A stretch of 64,000 bases of DNA from Dyella subtropica (GTDB lineage: Bacteria > Pseudomonadota > Gammaproteobacteria > Xanthomonadales > Rhodanobacteraceae), in contig NZ_JAPDPD010000001.1 of NCBI RefSeq assembly GCF_026283965.1, forward strand, positions 310,001 to 374,000, in the 5' to 3' direction. Below are positions 63,567 through 64,000 of the stretch, in pieces. The notes below the pieces were generated by a model. That model did not search any database, had not been told where the DNA came from, and saw only the letters and a program-made list of their open reading frames with translations. Position numbers and translations under genes: made by a program. Positions within the stretch are counted from its first letter, which is position 1. Each line of letters begins with the position of its first letter.

Positions 63567-63923
63567 ATGAGTCCGGTCGTTGCAGCCCGTCAGGGCATCA
63601 TTTCTTTGAAGATCAAGGACACGGCCGCGCTCTATAACGCGTACATGCCGTTTCTCAAGCACGGTGGCCTGTTTGCCCCCACCGCTCAGAGCTACTCGCT
63701 CGGCGACGAAGTGGTATTGCTGGTGAATCTGGCCGACGAGGGCGAGCGCCTGTCGGTCGCCGGCAAGGTGGTCTGGGTGACCCCGGTGGGCGCTCAGGGC
63801 AACCGCACGGCCGGAATCGGGGTGCAGTTCAATGATTCCTCCGATGGCGAGGTCGCAAGAGCCCGCATCGAGAACATCCTGGTCGGCATGAGCGGCTCGG
63901 AACGCCCGACTCACACCATGTAA
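63567..63923 (+). CDS. pilZ: PilZ domain protein
   Basis: 118-residue type IV pilus PilZ. ARQGIISLKIKDTAALYNAYM and FLKHGGLFAPT start the domain; GDEVVLLVNLADEGERLSVAG and GIGVQFND complete it. The canonical c-di-GMP-binding RxxxR motif is absent at the N-terminus, as in the PilZ protein itself, which acts on PilB/FimX rather than binding c-di-GMP. GGGGGAG precedes the ATG. The holB-pilZ order (tatD usually follows) is conserved. Confidence 0.93.
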   Translation: MSPVVAARQGIISLKIKDTAALYNAYMPFLKHGGLFAPTAQSYSLGDEVVLLVNLADEGERLSVAGKVVWVTPVGAQGNRTAGIGVQFNDSSDGEVARARIENILVGMSGSERPTHTM

Positions 63924-63953
63924 CGCCAGGCCGCGTTGACATCGGCTTACCAT

Positions 63954-63970
63954 GCCTTGCGAGACAAGGC
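63954..63970. terminator. Small hairpin after pilZ
   Basis: gccttg and caaggc pair around five bases, 31 bases after the pilZ stop. No T tract; weak evidence. The rest of 63924-64000 holds no recognised feature. Confidence 0.25.
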
Positions 63971-64000
63971 GTAAGGCGATTGCAACATCGGTACCAAACC

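Overview
The window looks like a 64 kb chromosomal segment from a high-GC gammaproteobacterium of the order Xanthomonadales, most likely Rhodanobacteraceae (Dyella, Rhodanobacter, Luteibacter or relatives). This rests on gene order (phoBR-ppk-ppx, pncC-recA-recX-alaS-csrA-tRNA-Ser, ffs-dnaX-ybaB-recR, maf/yceD-rpmF-fabH-fabD-fabG-acpP-fabF-pabB-pabC-mltG-tmk-holB-pilZ), on protein character, and on GTAG-type palindromic repeats. It is an inference; no database was searched. No prophage, insertion sequence with a transposase, CRISPR array or plasmid gene is visible.

Region by region. 1-2 kb: NAD-type isocitrate dehydrogenase and a redox pair (AhpD-like protein plus glutaredoxin). 2-12.4 kb: BepA-like periplasmic protease, the PhoB/PhoR phosphate system with a possible Pho box, polyphosphate kinase and exopolyphosphatase, cyclophilin-lpxH, and an alpha/beta hydrolase. 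12.4-13 kb: three tandem ~183-bp repeats that end in copies of the 3' end of the adjacent tRNA-Ser(GCT). 13-18.6 kb: csrA, alaS, recX, recA, pncC. 18.7-23.9 kb: a DUF535 gene followed by a FecI-type sigma factor, a FecR-type sensor and a TonB-dependent receptor with an STN signalling domain, which reads as one surface-signalling unit. 24-30 kb: mutS, a divergent GST/TetR pair around a 20-bp palindromic operator, and a catalase with a partial OxyR-like site. 30-39 kb: response regulator, hslR, a small L7/L12-like membrane protein, AEC transporter, htpX-htpG, gluQ, phaB, tcdA, a membrane cytochrome c and an Mpo1-like protein. 39.6-43 kb: tRNA-Ser(GGA), SRP RNA, dnaX-ybaB-recR, hinT. 43-48.8 kb: Slp lipoprotein, the moxR-DUF58-transglutaminase set, maf and a small coiled-coil protein. 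48.9-64 kb: yceD-rpmF and the fatty-acid, aminodeoxychorismate, murein, dTMP and clamp-loader cluster. That cluster is interrupted by an antisense homocysteine methyltransferase and by a glycosyltransferase plus repeat; no plsX lies between rpmF and fabH.

The least ordinary structure is a three-copy family of 283-287 bp nested palindromes (35359-35641, 39238-39521, 55542-55828). Each has terminal inverted repeats around two long hairpins. All six hairpin tips carry a TGGCY loop (or its complement AGCCA), and the tip stems change between copies while remaining paired. One copy supplies the stop codon of the glycosyltransferase; another ends 23 bases before gluQ. Together with the tRNA-derived tandem repeats, a GTAG palindrome and two C-rich palindromes, the window is rich in small non-coding repeat families in an otherwise housekeeping region.
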